A stretch of DNA of 64,000 nucleotides from Microbacterium sp. (lineage in GTDB: Bacteria; Actinomycetota; Actinomycetes; Actinomycetales; Microbacteriaceae). Of this stretch, positions 17,231 to 25,648 are shown piece by piece. The position numbers and the translations under genes are program-made. Every line of letters begins with the position of its first letter. Position 1 is the first letter of the stretch. Location of the stretch: contig NZ_JAPSLI010000006.1 of the NCBI RefSeq assembly GCF_031180975.1, positions 62,001 through 126,000 on the forward strand, read 5' to 3'. A model generated the notes under the pieces. The model was not told the DNA's origin. It did not search any database and saw only the letters and a program-made list of their open reading frames with translations.

Positions 17231-17680
17231 TCAGGCGGGCCGCGGGCGCGGCACCGGACGACGACGCGGCTTCTGCGTGCGCACCGGCGCCGTCGACGCG
17301 ATGTCGGTGACCTCGGCGGGCTCGTCGGAGACCTCCAGCCGCAGTGCCTGGGTGAGCGCGAGTCCGTGCCGCGTGGACAGGATCAGACGCTGGTAGTCGT
17401 CGTCGCCCTCGAGGTCGATGACCACCCCCGGGCGGTGCCGACGGATCAACACGAAGTCGGTCGTGCCGGCGGCACGCCAGGTGCCGGCGGCGAGCACGCC
17501 GGGGATGTGCGTCCCGGGGCTGCGGACTCCCCGAAGCCAGGTCCAAGCGTCGTCGGTGAGCTGCACGCGGACGATGTGATCGCGCACGATGCGCACGTTG
17601 CCGCGGTGGAAGGCCATGGCTCGCTCGACGGGAGACAGCACGATCTCGAGCTGCGTCTGATCGAGCAGGAGTGTCACCAT
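17231..17680 (-). CDS. Conserved hypothetical protein, small beta-rich domain
   Basis: A 149-residue protein that I do not recognise by name. Residues 1-110 look like a compact beta-sheet domain with RVQLTDDAWTWLRGVRSPG, GVLAAGTWRAAG and VLIRRHRPGVVIDLEGDD, reminiscent of PH-like domain proteins common in Actinobacteria. The last 30 residues are basic and Pro-rich. No signal peptide or membrane segment. It converges on the acidic-tail ABC ATPase gene, 13 nt from its stop, but a functional link is not shown. CAGACT sits 6 nt upstream of the ATG. Confidence 0.75.
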   Translation of the reverse strand: MVTLLLDQTQLEIVLSPVERAMAFHRGNVRIVRDHIVRVQLTDDAWTWLRGVRSPGTHIPGVLAAGTWRAAGTTDFVLIRRHRPGVVIDLEGDDDYQRLILSTRHGLALTQALRLEVSDEPAEVTDIASTAPVRTQKPRRRPVPRPRPA

Positions 17681-17686
17681 GCGTCC

Positions 17687-17692
17687 AGTCTG
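17687..17692 (-). promoter_or_regulatory. Candidate -10 element, leaderless start
   Basis: On the minus strand CAGACT is 6 nt before the ATG at 17680. The context CAGACTGG recurs upstream of several other genes in the window. Confidence 0.5.
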
Positions 17693-17711
17693 CCAGCGCA
17701 GCCCTGCAAGA

Positions 17712-17738
17712 TGCCTGCGACTTGCTCACAAGCAGGCA
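17712..17738. other. Nested inverted repeat
   Basis: TGCCTG and CAGGCA enclose CTTG/CAAG around a CTCA loop, with a CGA bulge on one side. It lies just upstream of the 17231-17680 gene's -10 hexamer and could be an operator or a stem-loop. The rest of 17681-17883 holds no gene that I can support. Confidence 0.4.
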
Positions 17739-17795
17739 ACGATCCCCCGAACCGCCGCGTCGGCGTGTTCAACTCCGGATGAGGCGCGCCGCGTA

Positions 17796-17820
17796 CGGCG
17801 TGTCACACCCCGACACGCCG
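17796..17820 (-). terminator. Terminator-like hairpin behind hemL
   Basis: A perfect 9-bp stem (CGGCGTGTC/GACACGCCG) with a 7-nt loop lies 64 nt downstream of the hemL stop. No U-run follows. Confidence 0.55.
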
Positions 17821-17883
17821 CGCCGACGGCGTCCGATCCGGGATCCGGCACGGCGGCGCCAAGGACGGCCCGCCCGCGCCGAC

Positions 17884-19203
17884 TCAGGAAGCGGATGCCG
17901 CAGCCGCGGCGGCGGCCGGAAGGGCGGCCTCGATCGCCGCGAGCTCGTCCTCGCAGTGCGCGGCCATGAGGAACCAGGCCTCGAACACGCTCGGCGGGAG
18001 GGCGACGCCCTGTTCGCGCATCGCGTGGAAGAACGGTGCGTACCGGAACGATTCCTGGGCCTGCGCCTGCGCGTAGTCGCGCGGGACGGCATCCGCGAAC
18101 ACGATCCCGAACAGGTTGCCGGCGCGCGGCACGGCGTGCACGACTCCGGCATCCGTCAGGGCCGCGTCCAGCGCCGTGGCGAGGCGGTCGGCGGCGGCGT
18201 CGACGGTGGCGTACACCTCCGGGGTCGCCAGCTGCAGGGTCGCGATACCCGCCGCGACGGACAGCGGGTTCCCCGACAGCGTACCGGCCTGGTAGACCGG
18301 ACCGACCGGCGCGAGCATGTCCATGACCGCGGCGCGGCCGCCGAGCGCGGCGAGCGGCATCCCTCCACCGACCACCTTGCCGAAGGTGATGATGTCGGGG
18401 ACGTACTGCTCGCCGGCCTGCTGCTGCAGACCCCAGAACCCCGCGGGGTGCACGCGGAACCCGGTGAGCACCTCGTCGAGGATCATCAGGGCGCCGTGCT
18501 CGTGGGCGGTGTCGGCGATGAGCTTGTTGAAGCCGGGCAGCGGCGGGACGACACCCATGTTCGCGGATGCCGCCTCGACGATGACCGCGGCGATGCGCGG
18601 CCCGTGCTCGGCGAAGACCGCGGCGAGCGCGTCGGGGTCGTTGTAGTCGATGACGAGCGTCTGCGCGGCGATCGGTGCGGGCACGCCGGCCGATCCGGGA
18701 AGTGCGAGCGTGGCGACACCGGAGCCCGCGGCGGCGAGCAGCCCGTCGGAGTGGCCGTGGTAGTGGCCGGCGAATTTCACGAGCAGGTCGCGTCCCGTCG
18801 CGCCGCGAGCGAGGCGGATGGCGGTCATGGTCGCCTCGGTTCCGGTGGACACCAGGCGCACCCGCTCCACAGGGCGCACGTCGCCGTGGCGCACCCGCTC
18901 CGCGATCAGCTGTGCCAGTTCGACCTCACCCTCGGTCGGCGCGCCGAACGAGAGTCCTCGGGATGCCGCCTCCTGCACCGCCCGGACGACGTCGGGGTGC
19001 GCGTGGCCGAGCAGAGCAGGGCCCCAGGACGCCACGAGGTCGATGTACTCGGCGCCGGCGGCATCCGTCACCCGCGCGCCGTTCGCGGAGGCGAGGAAGC
19101 GCGGCGTGCCGCCCACCGAGCCGTACGCGCGCACCGGGGAGTTCACTCCGCCGGGGATCACGGCACGCGCGGTGTCGAACAGGGTGTCGTTGCGGTCGGT
19201 CAT
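17884..19203 (-). CDS. hemL: Glutamate-1-semialdehyde 2,1-aminomutase
   Basis: A 439-residue PLP-dependent class III aminotransferase-fold enzyme that converts glutamate-1-semialdehyde to 5-aminolevulinate, the last step of the C5 pathway. It shows [20 protein letters not shown] at the N-terminus, [16 protein letters not shown] near residue 125, LILDEV(L)TGFR-type [14 protein letters not shown] near 250 and the PLP lysine in [10 protein letters not shown] (Lys276). Full length for the family. Last gene of the leftward hem cluster, 59 nt behind hemB. A Shine-Dalgarno GAAGGA precedes the ATG. Confidence 0.96.
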   Translation of the reverse strand: MTDRNDTLFDTARAVIPGGVNSPVRAYGSVGGTPRFLASANGARVTDAAGAEYIDLVASWGPALLGHAHPDVVRAVQEAASRGLSFGAPTEGEVELAQLIAERVRHGDVRPVERVRLVSTGTEATMTAIRLARGATGRDLLVKFAGHYHGHSDGLLAAAGSGVATLALPGSAGVPAPIAAQTLVIDYNDPDALAAVFAEHGPRIAAVIVEAASANMGVVPPLPGFNKLIADTAHEHGALMILDEVLTGFRVHPAGFWGLQQQAGEQYVPDIITFGKVVGGGMPLAALGGRAAVMDMLAPVGPVYQAGTLSGNPLSVAAGIATLQLATPEVYATVDAAADRLATALDAALTDAGVVHAVPRAGNLFGIVFADAVPRDYAQAQAQESFRYAPFFHAMREQGVALPPSVFEAWFLMAAHCEDELAAIEAALPAAAAAAASAS

Positions 19204-19262
19204 TCGGGATCCTTCGTTTCGTCTCGTCGCTGCGCTCCTCGCTCAACGACCGGGAGAAGGGG

Positions 19263-20246
19263 TCAGCGCTCGGCGAGCCAGCGGGCCGCTTCGACGGCCC
19301 AATACGTCAGCACTGCGTCGGCGCCGGCGCGGCGGATCGACAGCAGCGATTCGAGCACGGCGCGGCGCCGGTCGATCCAGCCGTTCCCGGCGGCAGCCTC
19401 GATCATGGCGTACTCGCCCGACACCTGGTAGGCCCACACCGGCACGTCGACGGTGTCGCGCACCTCACGCAACACGTCGAGGAATGCCATGGCGGGCTTC
19501 ACCATGACGATGTCTGCGCCCTCGTCCTGGTCGAACAGCGCCTCGCGCACGCCCTCACGCCGGTTGCCGGGGTCGAGCTGATAGGTGCGCCGGTCGCCCT
19601 GCAGCTGCGAGTCGACCGCCTCGCGGAACGGCCCGTAGAAGGCGCTGGCATACTTGGCCGCGTAGCCCAGCACCAGGGTGTCGTGGAAGCCCTCGGCGTC
19701 GAGCTCCTGACGCACGGCGGCGACCTGGCCGTCCATCATCCCGCTGAGTCCGAGCAGCTGCGAACCGGCACGCGCCTGCGCGAGACCCATCGCGACGTAC
19801 CGCTCCAGAGTGGCGTCGTTGTCGACCGCGCCGGTGGCGCCGAGCACCCCGCAGTGCCCGTGGTCGGTGAACTCGTCCAGGCACAGATCGGTCTGCACGA
19901 CCAGCGCGTCGCCGACCTCCGCCGCCACCGCCGCCGTCGCGACGTTGAGGATGCCGTCGGGGTCGTCGGCTCCGGAGCCGTGGGCGTCGCGGACCTCCGG
20001 AACACCGAACAGCATGATTCCGCCGACGCCGGTCTCCGCGGCATCCGTCGCCGCCGCGCGGAGCGAGTCGAGCGAGTGCTGCACCACGCCGGGCATCGAG
20101 CGGATCGGCTGCGGCTCGGACAGCCCTTCGCGCACGAACATGGGCAGCACGAGCTGGCGCGCCTCGAGCGACGTCTCGCGGACCAGGTCGCGCACGGGAG
20201 CCGACTGACGCAGCCGCCGCAGGCGGCTCTCCGGGTTCCGGGTCAC
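19263..20246 (-). CDS. hemB: Delta-aminolevulinic acid dehydratase (porphobilinogen synthase)
   Basis: A 327-residue enzyme that condenses two 5-aminolevulinate molecules to porphobilinogen. It contains the metal/allosteric segment DLCLDEFTDHGHCGVLG near residue 120, the first active-site lysine in YAAKYASAFYGPFR near 200 and the Schiff-base lysine in MVKPAMAFLDVLRE near 255. The three-cysteine zinc site of animal enzymes is not complete, which points to the Mg-type bacterial group. GTG start overlaps the hemD stop by 4 nt, so translation is coupled. Confidence 0.96.
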   Translation of the reverse strand: MTRNPESRLRRLRQSAPVRDLVRETSLEARQLVLPMFVREGLSEPQPIRSMPGVVQHSLDSLRAAATDAAETGVGGIMLFGVPEVRDAHGSGADDPDGILNVATAAVAAEVGDALVVQTDLCLDEFTDHGHCGVLGATGAVDNDATLERYVAMGLAQARAGSQLLGLSGMMDGQVAAVRQELDAEGFHDTLVLGYAAKYASAFYGPFREAVDSQLQGDRRTYQLDPGNRREGVREALFDQDEGADIVMVKPAMAFLDVLREVRDTVDVPVWAYQVSGEYAMIEAAAGNGWIDRRRAVLESLLSIRRAGADAVLTYWAVEAARWLAER

Positions 20247-21049
20247 GGCGCGAACTCGTCTGCGGCGTGCGGGAGCGTGAAGTGCGACACGGCGTCGATG
20301 AGCGCGTCGACGGTCTGCTTGTCGGCGACGACCGAGATCGGCAGGCCCGCCTTGCGGGCATCGGATGCCGTCCGAGGGCCGATCGCGGCGAGCAGCGTGG
20401 TGTCGGGGATGGACGGGAACTGCTCCCTGACCTGCTGCGCGACCGAACCGCTGGTGATGAGGATCGCGTTGATACGGCCGCTCTCGACGTCGCGCATGAT
20501 CCGCTCGGTGACGGGGACACCCACCGTGCGGTACGCCACGACGCTGTCGACGTGGTGACCGGCGGCGAGCAGCGACTCGCTCAGCACGGGCTTGGCGATC
20601 TCGCTGCGGAGGGTGAGGATGCGACGGGCCTGCGGCTCGAGGGCGATCAGCTGCTGCGCCATACCCTGCGCGGAGTTGTCCTGCTCGGGCACCAGGTCGA
20701 CCTCGTAGCCGACGGCCTGCAGCGCGGCGGCGGTGGTCTCGCCGACGGCGGCGACCTTGGTGCCGCGCGGGATGTGCACGCGATGGGCGAACAGCACGTC
20801 GACCGTGGTCGCGCTCGTGATGGTCAGCCAGTCGTACTCGCCGGCCTGCAGGCGGGCGAACGCAGCGTCGAGCGCCTCCTGGTCGGTGGTCGGTGCGAAG
20901 TTGATCAGCGGCGCGACGACGGGAACGGCGCCCTGCGAGCGCAGGCTCGCGGCGACGCCGTCACCCCAGGGGCCGCCGCGCGGCACGAGCACGCGCCAGC
21001 CGGCGAGCGGCTTGGCCGGTTTCGTTTCGGAAGCAGTCATCAGGATCAC
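20243..21049 (-). CDS. hemD: Uroporphyrinogen-III synthase
   Basis: A 268-residue HemD-family protein: two alpha/beta lobes beginning with GWRVLVPRGGPWGDGVAASL and a DWLTITSATTVDVLF segment near residue 75, then ILTLRSEIAKPVLSESL near 150 and NAILITSGSVAQQVREQF near 200. It closes hydroxymethylbilane to uroporphyrinogen III with inversion of ring D. The family is poorly conserved in sequence, but length, layout and the position between hemC and hemB make the call firm. The GTG at 21049 overlaps the hemC stop by 4 nt; an ATG at 21040 is an alternative start. Confidence 0.92.
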   Translation of the reverse strand: MILMTASETKPAKPLAGWRVLVPRGGPWGDGVAASLRSQGAVPVVAPLINFAPTTDQEALDAAFARLQAGEYDWLTITSATTVDVLFAHRVHIPRGTKVAAVGETTAAALQAVGYEVDLVPEQDNSAQGMAQQLIALEPQARRILTLRSEIAKPVLSESLLAAGHHVDSVVAYRTVGVPVTERIMRDVESGRINAILITSGSVAQQVREQFPSIPDTTLLAAIGPRTASDARKAGLPISVVADKQTVDALIDAVSHFTLPHAADEFAP

Positions 21050-22032
21050 TCTCGGGGGAGGAGGTCGGCCGCTCCCTGTTCGAGCAGCCGATGAGCCACA
21101 GACGTGCCGATGTCACGGATCGCGCGCATCGGGTCTGCACCATCGGCAGCATCCGCACCATTGCCACTGCCGTTCCGTCGAATATACCCCCGCTCGAGCC
21201 GCTCGGTGACGTCGATGCCGATCCGGCGGTCGCCCGCGGGCTCGTAGACGACGGCTCGCACGCGCAGCGTGCCGTCCGTGACGGCGGCGTGCGCCGCCAT
21301 CGGCGCCTGGCATCCGGCCTCGAGTCCGGCGAGGATGTCGCGCTCGACCGTCACGGCCATGCGGGTCTCCTCGTGGTCGAGGCGGGAGAGCGCCTCGAGC
21401 AGCTCGGCAGGAGCGTCGGTGGTCGTCTCCACTGCGAGCGCACCCTGACCGGGGGCGGTCGGCCACTCGGCGAGGCCCAACTCCTCGCGGCGGAGCGGGG
21501 TGTCGGGTCCAAGCCGGGACAGGCCGGCGGCGGCGAGAACGACGGCATCCAGCTCGCCGGATGCCACCCGCTCGAGTCTCGAGTCGACGTTGCCGCGGAT
21601 GTCGACGACCTGGGCGTGCGGGGCGCGGCGGCGCACCTGCGCGATGCGGCGGGGCGCGCCGGTTCCGACGGTGCTGCCGCTGCGCAGTTCGTGCAGCGGG
21701 GTGCCGCCGCGGGTGATCACGACGTCGCGGGCGTCCTCACGCGCAGGGGTCGCGGCGATGACGAGTCCGTCGGGCACGGCGGTCGGAAGATCCTTGAGGG
21801 AGTGCACGAGCAGGTCGCACTCGCCGGCCAGCAGTGCCTCGCGCAGGCGGGTGGCGAAGACCCCGCGGCCGCCGATCTCGGAGAGGGATGCCCGGTTCGT
21901 GTCTCCCTCGGAGACGATCGGCACCAGCTCGACGGGGCGCCCGGCGATGCGCTCGAGGGCTGCGGCGACCTGACCCGACTGGGCGGTGGCCAGGGCGCTG
22001 CGCCGTGTGCCGAGACGGAGGGGGGTGGTCAC
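21046..22032 (-). CDS. hemC: Hydroxymethylbilane synthase (porphobilinogen deaminase)
   Basis: A 328-residue enzyme that polymerises four porphobilinogens. Signature regions are LRLGTRRSALATAQ at the start, ISEGD-like IVSEGDTNRASL near 40, GVFATRLREALL near 60, DLLVHSLKDLPT near 75 and the dipyrromethane-carrying cysteine Cys241 in LEAGCQAPM. GTG start overlaps the hemQ stop by 4 nt. All of hemQ, hemC, hemD and hemB are joined by 4-nt overlaps, indicating tight translational coupling. Confidence 0.96.
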   Translation of the reverse strand: MTTPLRLGTRRSALATAQSGQVAAALERIAGRPVELVPIVSEGDTNRASLSEIGGRGVFATRLREALLAGECDLLVHSLKDLPTAVPDGLVIAATPAREDARDVVITRGGTPLHELRSGSTVGTGAPRRIAQVRRRAPHAQVVDIRGNVDSRLERVASGELDAVVLAAAGLSRLGPDTPLRREELGLAEWPTAPGQGALAVETTTDAPAELLEALSRLDHEETRMAVTVERDILAGLEAGCQAPMAAHAAVTDGTLRVRAVVYEPAGDRRIGIDVTERLERGYIRRNGSGNGADAADGADPMRAIRDIGTSVAHRLLEQGAADLLPRE

Positions 22033-22700
22033 TGCAGCACGTCGGCGATCTCGTCGAACCGCAGGCGGCGCCCGGTATAGAAGGGCACCTCCTCCTTCAC
22101 GAAGCGTCGGGCCTCGGTGTAGCGCAGGTCGCGCATCAGGTCGACGAGCTCGGTGACGTCGTCGGCCTCCAGCGGCAGCAGCCACTCGTAGTCGCCGAGC
22201 GCGAAGGCCGCCACGGTGTTGGCGATGACGCCGGTGAACGCGGCCCCCTTGCGTCCGTGGTCGGCGAGCATGCGACGGCGGTCCTCCTCGGGGGCGAGGT
22301 ACCACTCCGGGGTGCGCACGAACGGGTACAGGCACAGCCACTGCTTGGGCTCGACGCCGCGCAGGAACCCGGGCACGTGCTGTCGGTTGAACTCGGCGTC
22401 GCGGTGCACACCCATCACGTTCCACACGGGCAGCAGGCTGCGCAGCAGCTCGGTGCGGCGCAGGCGACGCAGCGAGCGCTGCAACTCCTCGGCGGTGTCG
22501 CCGTGCAGCCAGACCATCAGGTCGGCTTCGGCCTTCAGCCCGGAGACGTCGTAGAACCCGCGGACGGTGACACCGGCGTCCTCGATGTGCCCGACGATGG
22601 TCTCGAGCTCGGTCGAGTCGCTCTCGGAGACCGGGATGTCGGGGTTGCGGCGCCAGACGGCCCACAGGGTGTATCCGGACGGGTTCTGCTCTTCGGACAT
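22029..22700 (-). CDS. hemQ: Coproheme decarboxylase (HemQ/ChdC)
   Basis: A 223-residue chlorite-dismutase-family protein that turns coproheme into heme b with hydrogen peroxide, the last step of the coproporphyrin-dependent pathway of Gram-positive bacteria. Visible features are YTLWAVWRR at the N-terminus, the VRGFYDVSGLKAEADLMVWLHG strand region near 45, the conserved YPFVRTPEWYLAPEEDRRRML segment near 118 that carries the catalytic Tyr, and a heme-facing region with GDYEWLLPLEADD near 170. First gene of the coupled hemQ-C-D-B set. CAGACT lies 6 nt before the ATG. Confidence 0.94.
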   Translation of the reverse strand: MSEEQNPSGYTLWAVWRRNPDIPVSESDSTELETIVGHIEDAGVTVRGFYDVSGLKAEADLMVWLHGDTAEELQRSLRRLRRTELLRSLLPVWNVMGVHRDAEFNRQHVPGFLRGVEPKQWLCLYPFVRTPEWYLAPEEDRRRMLADHGRKGAAFTGVIANTVAAFALGDYEWLLPLEADDVTELVDLMRDLRYTEARRFVKEEVPFYTGRRLRFDEIADVLQ

Positions 22701-22706
22701 GCTTCC

Positions 22707-22712
22707 AGTCTG
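22707..22712 (-). promoter_or_regulatory. Candidate -10 element, leaderless start of hemQ
   Basis: On the minus strand CAGACTGGAAGC directly precedes the hemQ ATG. This would give the hemQ-C-D-B-L genes a promoter separate from the upstream genes. Confidence 0.5.
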
Positions 22713-22763
22713 CCACCCTCAGCTGGGTGCCTGAGCCGGTCGAAGGGCCCCGCCCCGCGACGT

Positions 22764-23051
22764 CTAGCGCGAGACGGCGCGCGCGATCACCCAGACGACG
22801 CCGCCGATCGCCGCGGCGACGCCGACGACCGCGGCCGCCGCGCCGACCGGGTTCCGCTGCGCGAACTCGCGCGCGCGGACGATGCCGCGCTGCGAGGCCT
22901 GTTCGATGCGCCGCGGGAAGTTGCCTTTGATCTCGATGGCCGCCAGCGCCGCCTTCAACTCGGCGCGGGCCGACTCGACCGGGTCGATGATCCCGGCAGG
23001 CACCGCGGTGCGCGACAGGACGATGTCGCTGCTGGACTCAGAACTGGTCAT
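22764..23051 (-). CDS. DUF3618 family small membrane protein
   Basis: A 95-residue protein with the DUF3618 pattern: VESARAELKAALAAIEIKGNFPRR near residue 25 and one C-terminal hydrophobic helix after a NPVGAAAAVVGVAAA stretch. It overlaps the upstream holin-family gene by 14 nt. DUF3618, DUF1469/holin-family and YtxH-like genes form a recurring actinobacterial trio of small membrane proteins of unknown role, possibly in envelope stress. Here the trio is wedged between cgoX and hemQ. Confidence 0.85.
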   Translation of the reverse strand: MTSSESSSDIVLSRTAVPAGIIDPVESARAELKAALAAIEIKGNFPRRIEQASQRGIVRAREFAQRNPVGAAAAVVGVAAAIGGVVWVIARAVSR

Positions 23052-23445
23052 TGCCGGCCTCCTTGACGATGCGGACGTCGGTCGCCACGGCTTGCCCCGG
23101 ATTCTCGCGCTTCATGACCTTGCGGAAGCGCAGGATGCCGAGCAGTGCGAACACCACGGCGATCACCAGCAGCAACCCGAACACTGCCAGGGCGGACAGC
23201 CACACCGGCCACCACGAGGACAGGCCGGCGATCGCGAAGGTGAGCAGCACCGGGATCGCCCAGAACAGGAAGAAGAGCGTCAGGACGAACCAGACGCTGC
23301 CAATTCCGGCATCCTTGGCGGTGCGCGAGACCCACGCCTTGGCGGCGTTGATCTCGGCCGTGACGAGGTTGCGAACCAGCTCGGGAAGGTCGCCGAGCAG
23401 AGTCAGCAGGCTGTCGTCGGCCCGGTCGCGGTACGCCCGCCGCAC
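23038..23445 (-). CDS. Phage-holin-superfamily (DUF1469-type) membrane protein
   Basis: A 135-residue protein: a polar N-terminus with LLTLLGDLPELVRNLVTAEINAAKAW, two membrane helices at about 50-70 and 78-105 with the FWAIPVLLTFAIAGLSSWW turn, and a basic end. The match is to the holin/Act-type superfamily found in non-phage loci; there is no lysin nearby, so a lytic role is unlikely. I chose the GTG at 23445, one base behind the stop of the YtxH-like gene, as translation looks coupled. Confidence 0.8.
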   Translation of the reverse strand: MRRAYRDRADDSLLTLLGDLPELVRNLVTAEINAAKAWVSRTAKDAGIGSVWFVLTLFFLFWAIPVLLTFAIAGLSSWWPVWLSALAVFGLLLVIAVVFALLGILRFRKVMKRENPGQAVATDVRIVKEAGNDQF

Positions 23446-23446
23446 G

Positions 23447-23869
23447 TCAGGAGCCGTTCTTCTTGGCGGCGCCCTTGCCGGTCGAGTCGGCGGCGGATGC
23501 CGTACCGGCGGACGAGCCCGGCTTCTTGGCGGTGTCGGTCTTGGTACCGCTCTTGTCCTCGCGCGCCTCCGCGACGTCGTCGACGGCGTCCTTGGTGGCG
23601 TCGATCGCGGAGTCGAGCTTCTGGCCGGGGGTGCCGGATCCGGAGACCGACTTGACGACCTTGACCGCGCCGTTCCAGACGGCACCAGGGACCGCGGCGG
23701 CCTGCGAGCGTGCGAACTCCTGCACCTTCGCGACCTGTTCCTGGACGGGCTCGAGGTTCCAGACCTTCTGCCACTGCGTCCTGATCTGCTCGAAGCGCTG
23801 ACGCCCTGCGCGTGCGCCGAGCACGTATCCTGCGCCGAGTCCTACGATGAGTCCGATCTTCCCCTTCAT
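23447..23869 (-). CDS. YtxH-like small membrane-associated protein
   Basis: A 140-residue protein. It starts with the glycine-rich hydrophobic helix MKGKIGLIVGLGAGYVLGARAG, followed by an amphipathic helical region and a Lys/Ser/Thr/Ala-rich disordered end. The organisation matches YtxH-type proteins, of unknown function and often general-stress induced. AGGAGG lies 6 nt before the ATG at 23869; an open frame reaching 23959 has no such support. First gene of the trio. Confidence 0.8.
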   Translation of the reverse strand: MKGKIGLIVGLGAGYVLGARAGRQRFEQIRTQWQKVWNLEPVQEQVAKVQEFARSQAAAVPGAVWNGAVKVVKSVSGSGTPGQKLDSAIDATKDAVDDVAEAREDKSGTKTDTAKKPGSSAGTASAADSTGKGAAKKNGS

Positions 23870-23930
23870 GGGAGCCTCCTCCGGTTGTAGCGGCGGGGCC
23901 GCCGGCGTGCGCCGGTCGCGGCCGGGTTCC

Positions 23931-23936
23931 AGGCTA
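23931..23936 (-). promoter_or_regulatory. Candidate -10 element for the YtxH-like/DUF3618 trio
   Basis: On the minus strand TAGCCTGGAACC resembles the -10 contexts seen at leaderless genes, but no start codon follows it. Transcription would start about 55 nt before the ATG at 23869 and give a leader containing a good ribosome-binding site. Confidence 0.4.
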
Positions 23937-24002
23937 GCGGCATATTCCCGATTCGGCATCTAGTCTTGCGCGTCGGCTGATCGTGGAGTAAGAGACGACG
24001 AT

Positions 24003-25463
24003 TCAGCGCCAGAGCAGGGCGTGCCGCAGGCGGTCGCCCTCGGCGACGGCATCCGGAATGACCTGTGCGAGTCCCGTGCCGGCGACCCACGCGCCAACGA
24101 CGGCGAGACCGGGCACCTGCTGCACCGCCTGGCGGACGGCGTCGCGGCGCTCGGACGCGCCGATGAGCGAGGAGGGCTGCGCCTGCACGAAGCGGGAGCG
24201 GTGCGCGGCGACCAGTTGCTCGGGGCGCAGCGCGACGCCGAGCATGGCGGACGCCTCGTCGAGGGCGAGCCGCGCCGCCGCGTCGTCGTCGAGGGAGGAG
24301 GTGGCGGCGGGCTCGCCCTGGGTGCCGAACGACACCCGCACCACGTGCCGGCCGACCGCCGCTTCGCGCACCCAGCGCCACTTCGCGGACGAGTGGGTGA
24401 GCGCTTTGGCTGCGCGGCTGCCCGGTACGGTCAGCACACCGCTGCCGCGCGGGGCGATGTCGAGTTCCGGCGCGGCCAGCAGCAGCGTCACGATCTCGAT
24501 CTCGGGAGCAGGCGCGGGCTCGCCGAGACCTGCCACGTGCTCCTCGAGCAGGGCACGCGCGGGAGGCTCGGCGGTGGCGACGATCACGCCGGTGGCGACG
24601 AGCGGCTCGGGTGCGGCATCCGTCTCGCCGTCGATCGCGACGGTCCAGGTCTTGCCGTCGCGGGTGAGACCGGTGGCGCGGACCCCGGTCCGCACCTCGG
24701 CGTCGTATTTCTCGAGGTCGGTGCGCAGCGCGTCGACGAGTCGGGTCATCCCTCCGGCGAGGCCGAGCACCGCGGAGCCGGGCCTGCCGGCCGCCTTCTC
24801 CTGCTGCTCCAGACGCAGCGCGGCGACCGCGCCGGTGAGCGAGCCGACGCGGGTGAGAGCGGCGTTCAGCCCGGGGGCTGCGATGTCGGTGTCGACGTCG
24901 TCGGGGTGGGCGGAGTAGACCCCCGCCGTGACCGGCGCCACCAGGCGGTCACGGACGCGCGCGCCCATACGCGAGGCGACGAGCCTGCCGAGGCTGCGCT
25001 CGTGCCCGATGGTGAGCGGCGGCCGGAGTCGGTCGAGATAGGCGCGCCACGCGCCGCGCCAGCCGATGATGCGGCGGACGTCGTCCTGGAACGGGTTGGC
25101 CGGGATGCCGAGGATGCCGCCGACCGGCAGCGGTGCGTCGGGCGCGTCCGGGATGCCGTGAAGCCAAGCACCGCCGCCTCCGGGCGCGACGACGGCGTCG
25201 GAGAGTCCGAGCTCGTCGACGAGTGCGCGAACGTGTCCGCCGCGGGTGGCGAAGCTCTCGGCTCCGGTGTCGACGACGACGCCGTCGAGTTCGGCCGAGC
25301 GGATGCTGCCGCCCAGCGCGTCGGCCGCCTCGAGCAGCGTCACCCGCATGCCGACCTTCGCGCATTCGCGGGCGGCGACGAGGCCGCCGATGCCTCCGCC
25401 GATCACCACGACGTGCTGCTCAGCGGCGCGGGCGGCGAGTTCGGCGGTGTGCTCGGAGGTCAT
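24003..25463 (-). CDS. cgoX: Coproporphyrinogen III oxidase, FAD type (HemY/CgoX)
   Basis: A 486-residue flavoprotein of the protoporphyrinogen oxidase family. The FAD dinucleotide motif GGGIGGLVAARE is near residue 22, followed by LLEAADALGGSIRSAELDG. The central region contains VTAGVYSAHPDDVD, and the C-terminus holds VVGAWVAGTGLAQVIPDA, the second FAD contact. In organisms with HemQ the substrate is coproporphyrinogen III rather than protoporphyrinogen IX; this follows from pathway knowledge, not from a residue seen here. It lies behind hemE with a 185-bp gap that contains a four-box repeat element. Confidence 0.93.
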   Translation of the reverse strand: MTSEHTAELAARAAEQHVVVIGGGIGGLVAARECAKVGMRVTLLEAADALGGSIRSAELDGVVVDTGAESFATRGGHVRALVDELGLSDAVVAPGGGGAWLHGIPDAPDAPLPVGGILGIPANPFQDDVRRIIGWRGAWRAYLDRLRPPLTIGHERSLGRLVASRMGARVRDRLVAPVTAGVYSAHPDDVDTDIAAPGLNAALTRVGSLTGAVAALRLEQQEKAAGRPGSAVLGLAGGMTRLVDALRTDLEKYDAEVRTGVRATGLTRDGKTWTVAIDGETDAAPEPLVATGVIVATAEPPARALLEEHVAGLGEPAPAPEIEIVTLLLAAPELDIAPRGSGVLTVPGSRAAKALTHSSAKWRWVREAAVGRHVVRVSFGTQGEPAATSSLDDDAAARLALDEASAMLGVALRPEQLVAAHRSRFVQAQPSSLIGASERRDAVRQAVQQVPGLAVVGAWVAGTGLAQVIPDAVAEGDRLRHALLWR

Positions 25464-25518
25464 GGGTCAATCCTTCCACCGCTGCGCGTGTGACCGCGGT
25501 CTTCGGGTCGTCGCGTGC

Positions 25519-25600
25519 GCCCACACCCCGGGTTGCCGCCCACACCCCGGCGTACCGGCGTCCGCGGCCCGGGGTATCGACGCGAACCCGGGGTGTCGCG
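25519..25600. repeat. Four-box intergenic element A (19-25-19 geometry)
   Basis: Two direct boxes GCCCACACCCCGG start at 25519 and 25538; the inverse boxes CCCGGGGT start at 25568 and 25587 within CCCGGGGTATCG and CCCGGGGTGTCG. Centres of the CCCCG cores are 19, 25 and 19 bp apart. The arms form an imperfect inverted repeat of about 33 bp with ACACCCCGGGTT exact. The element begins 48 nt behind the hemE stop, between hemE and cgoX. Confidence 0.7.
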
Positions 25601-25648
25601 AGCGCTGCGCGAGGCGCGCGGGCACACCGCATGCACCGCGCTCTGTGG

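Noticed and set aside
23038..23445. Phage holin and prophage remnant
   Set aside because: No lysin, capsid or integrase nearby; holin-superfamily proteins occur with DUF3618 and YtxH-like genes in ordinary actinobacterial chromosomes.
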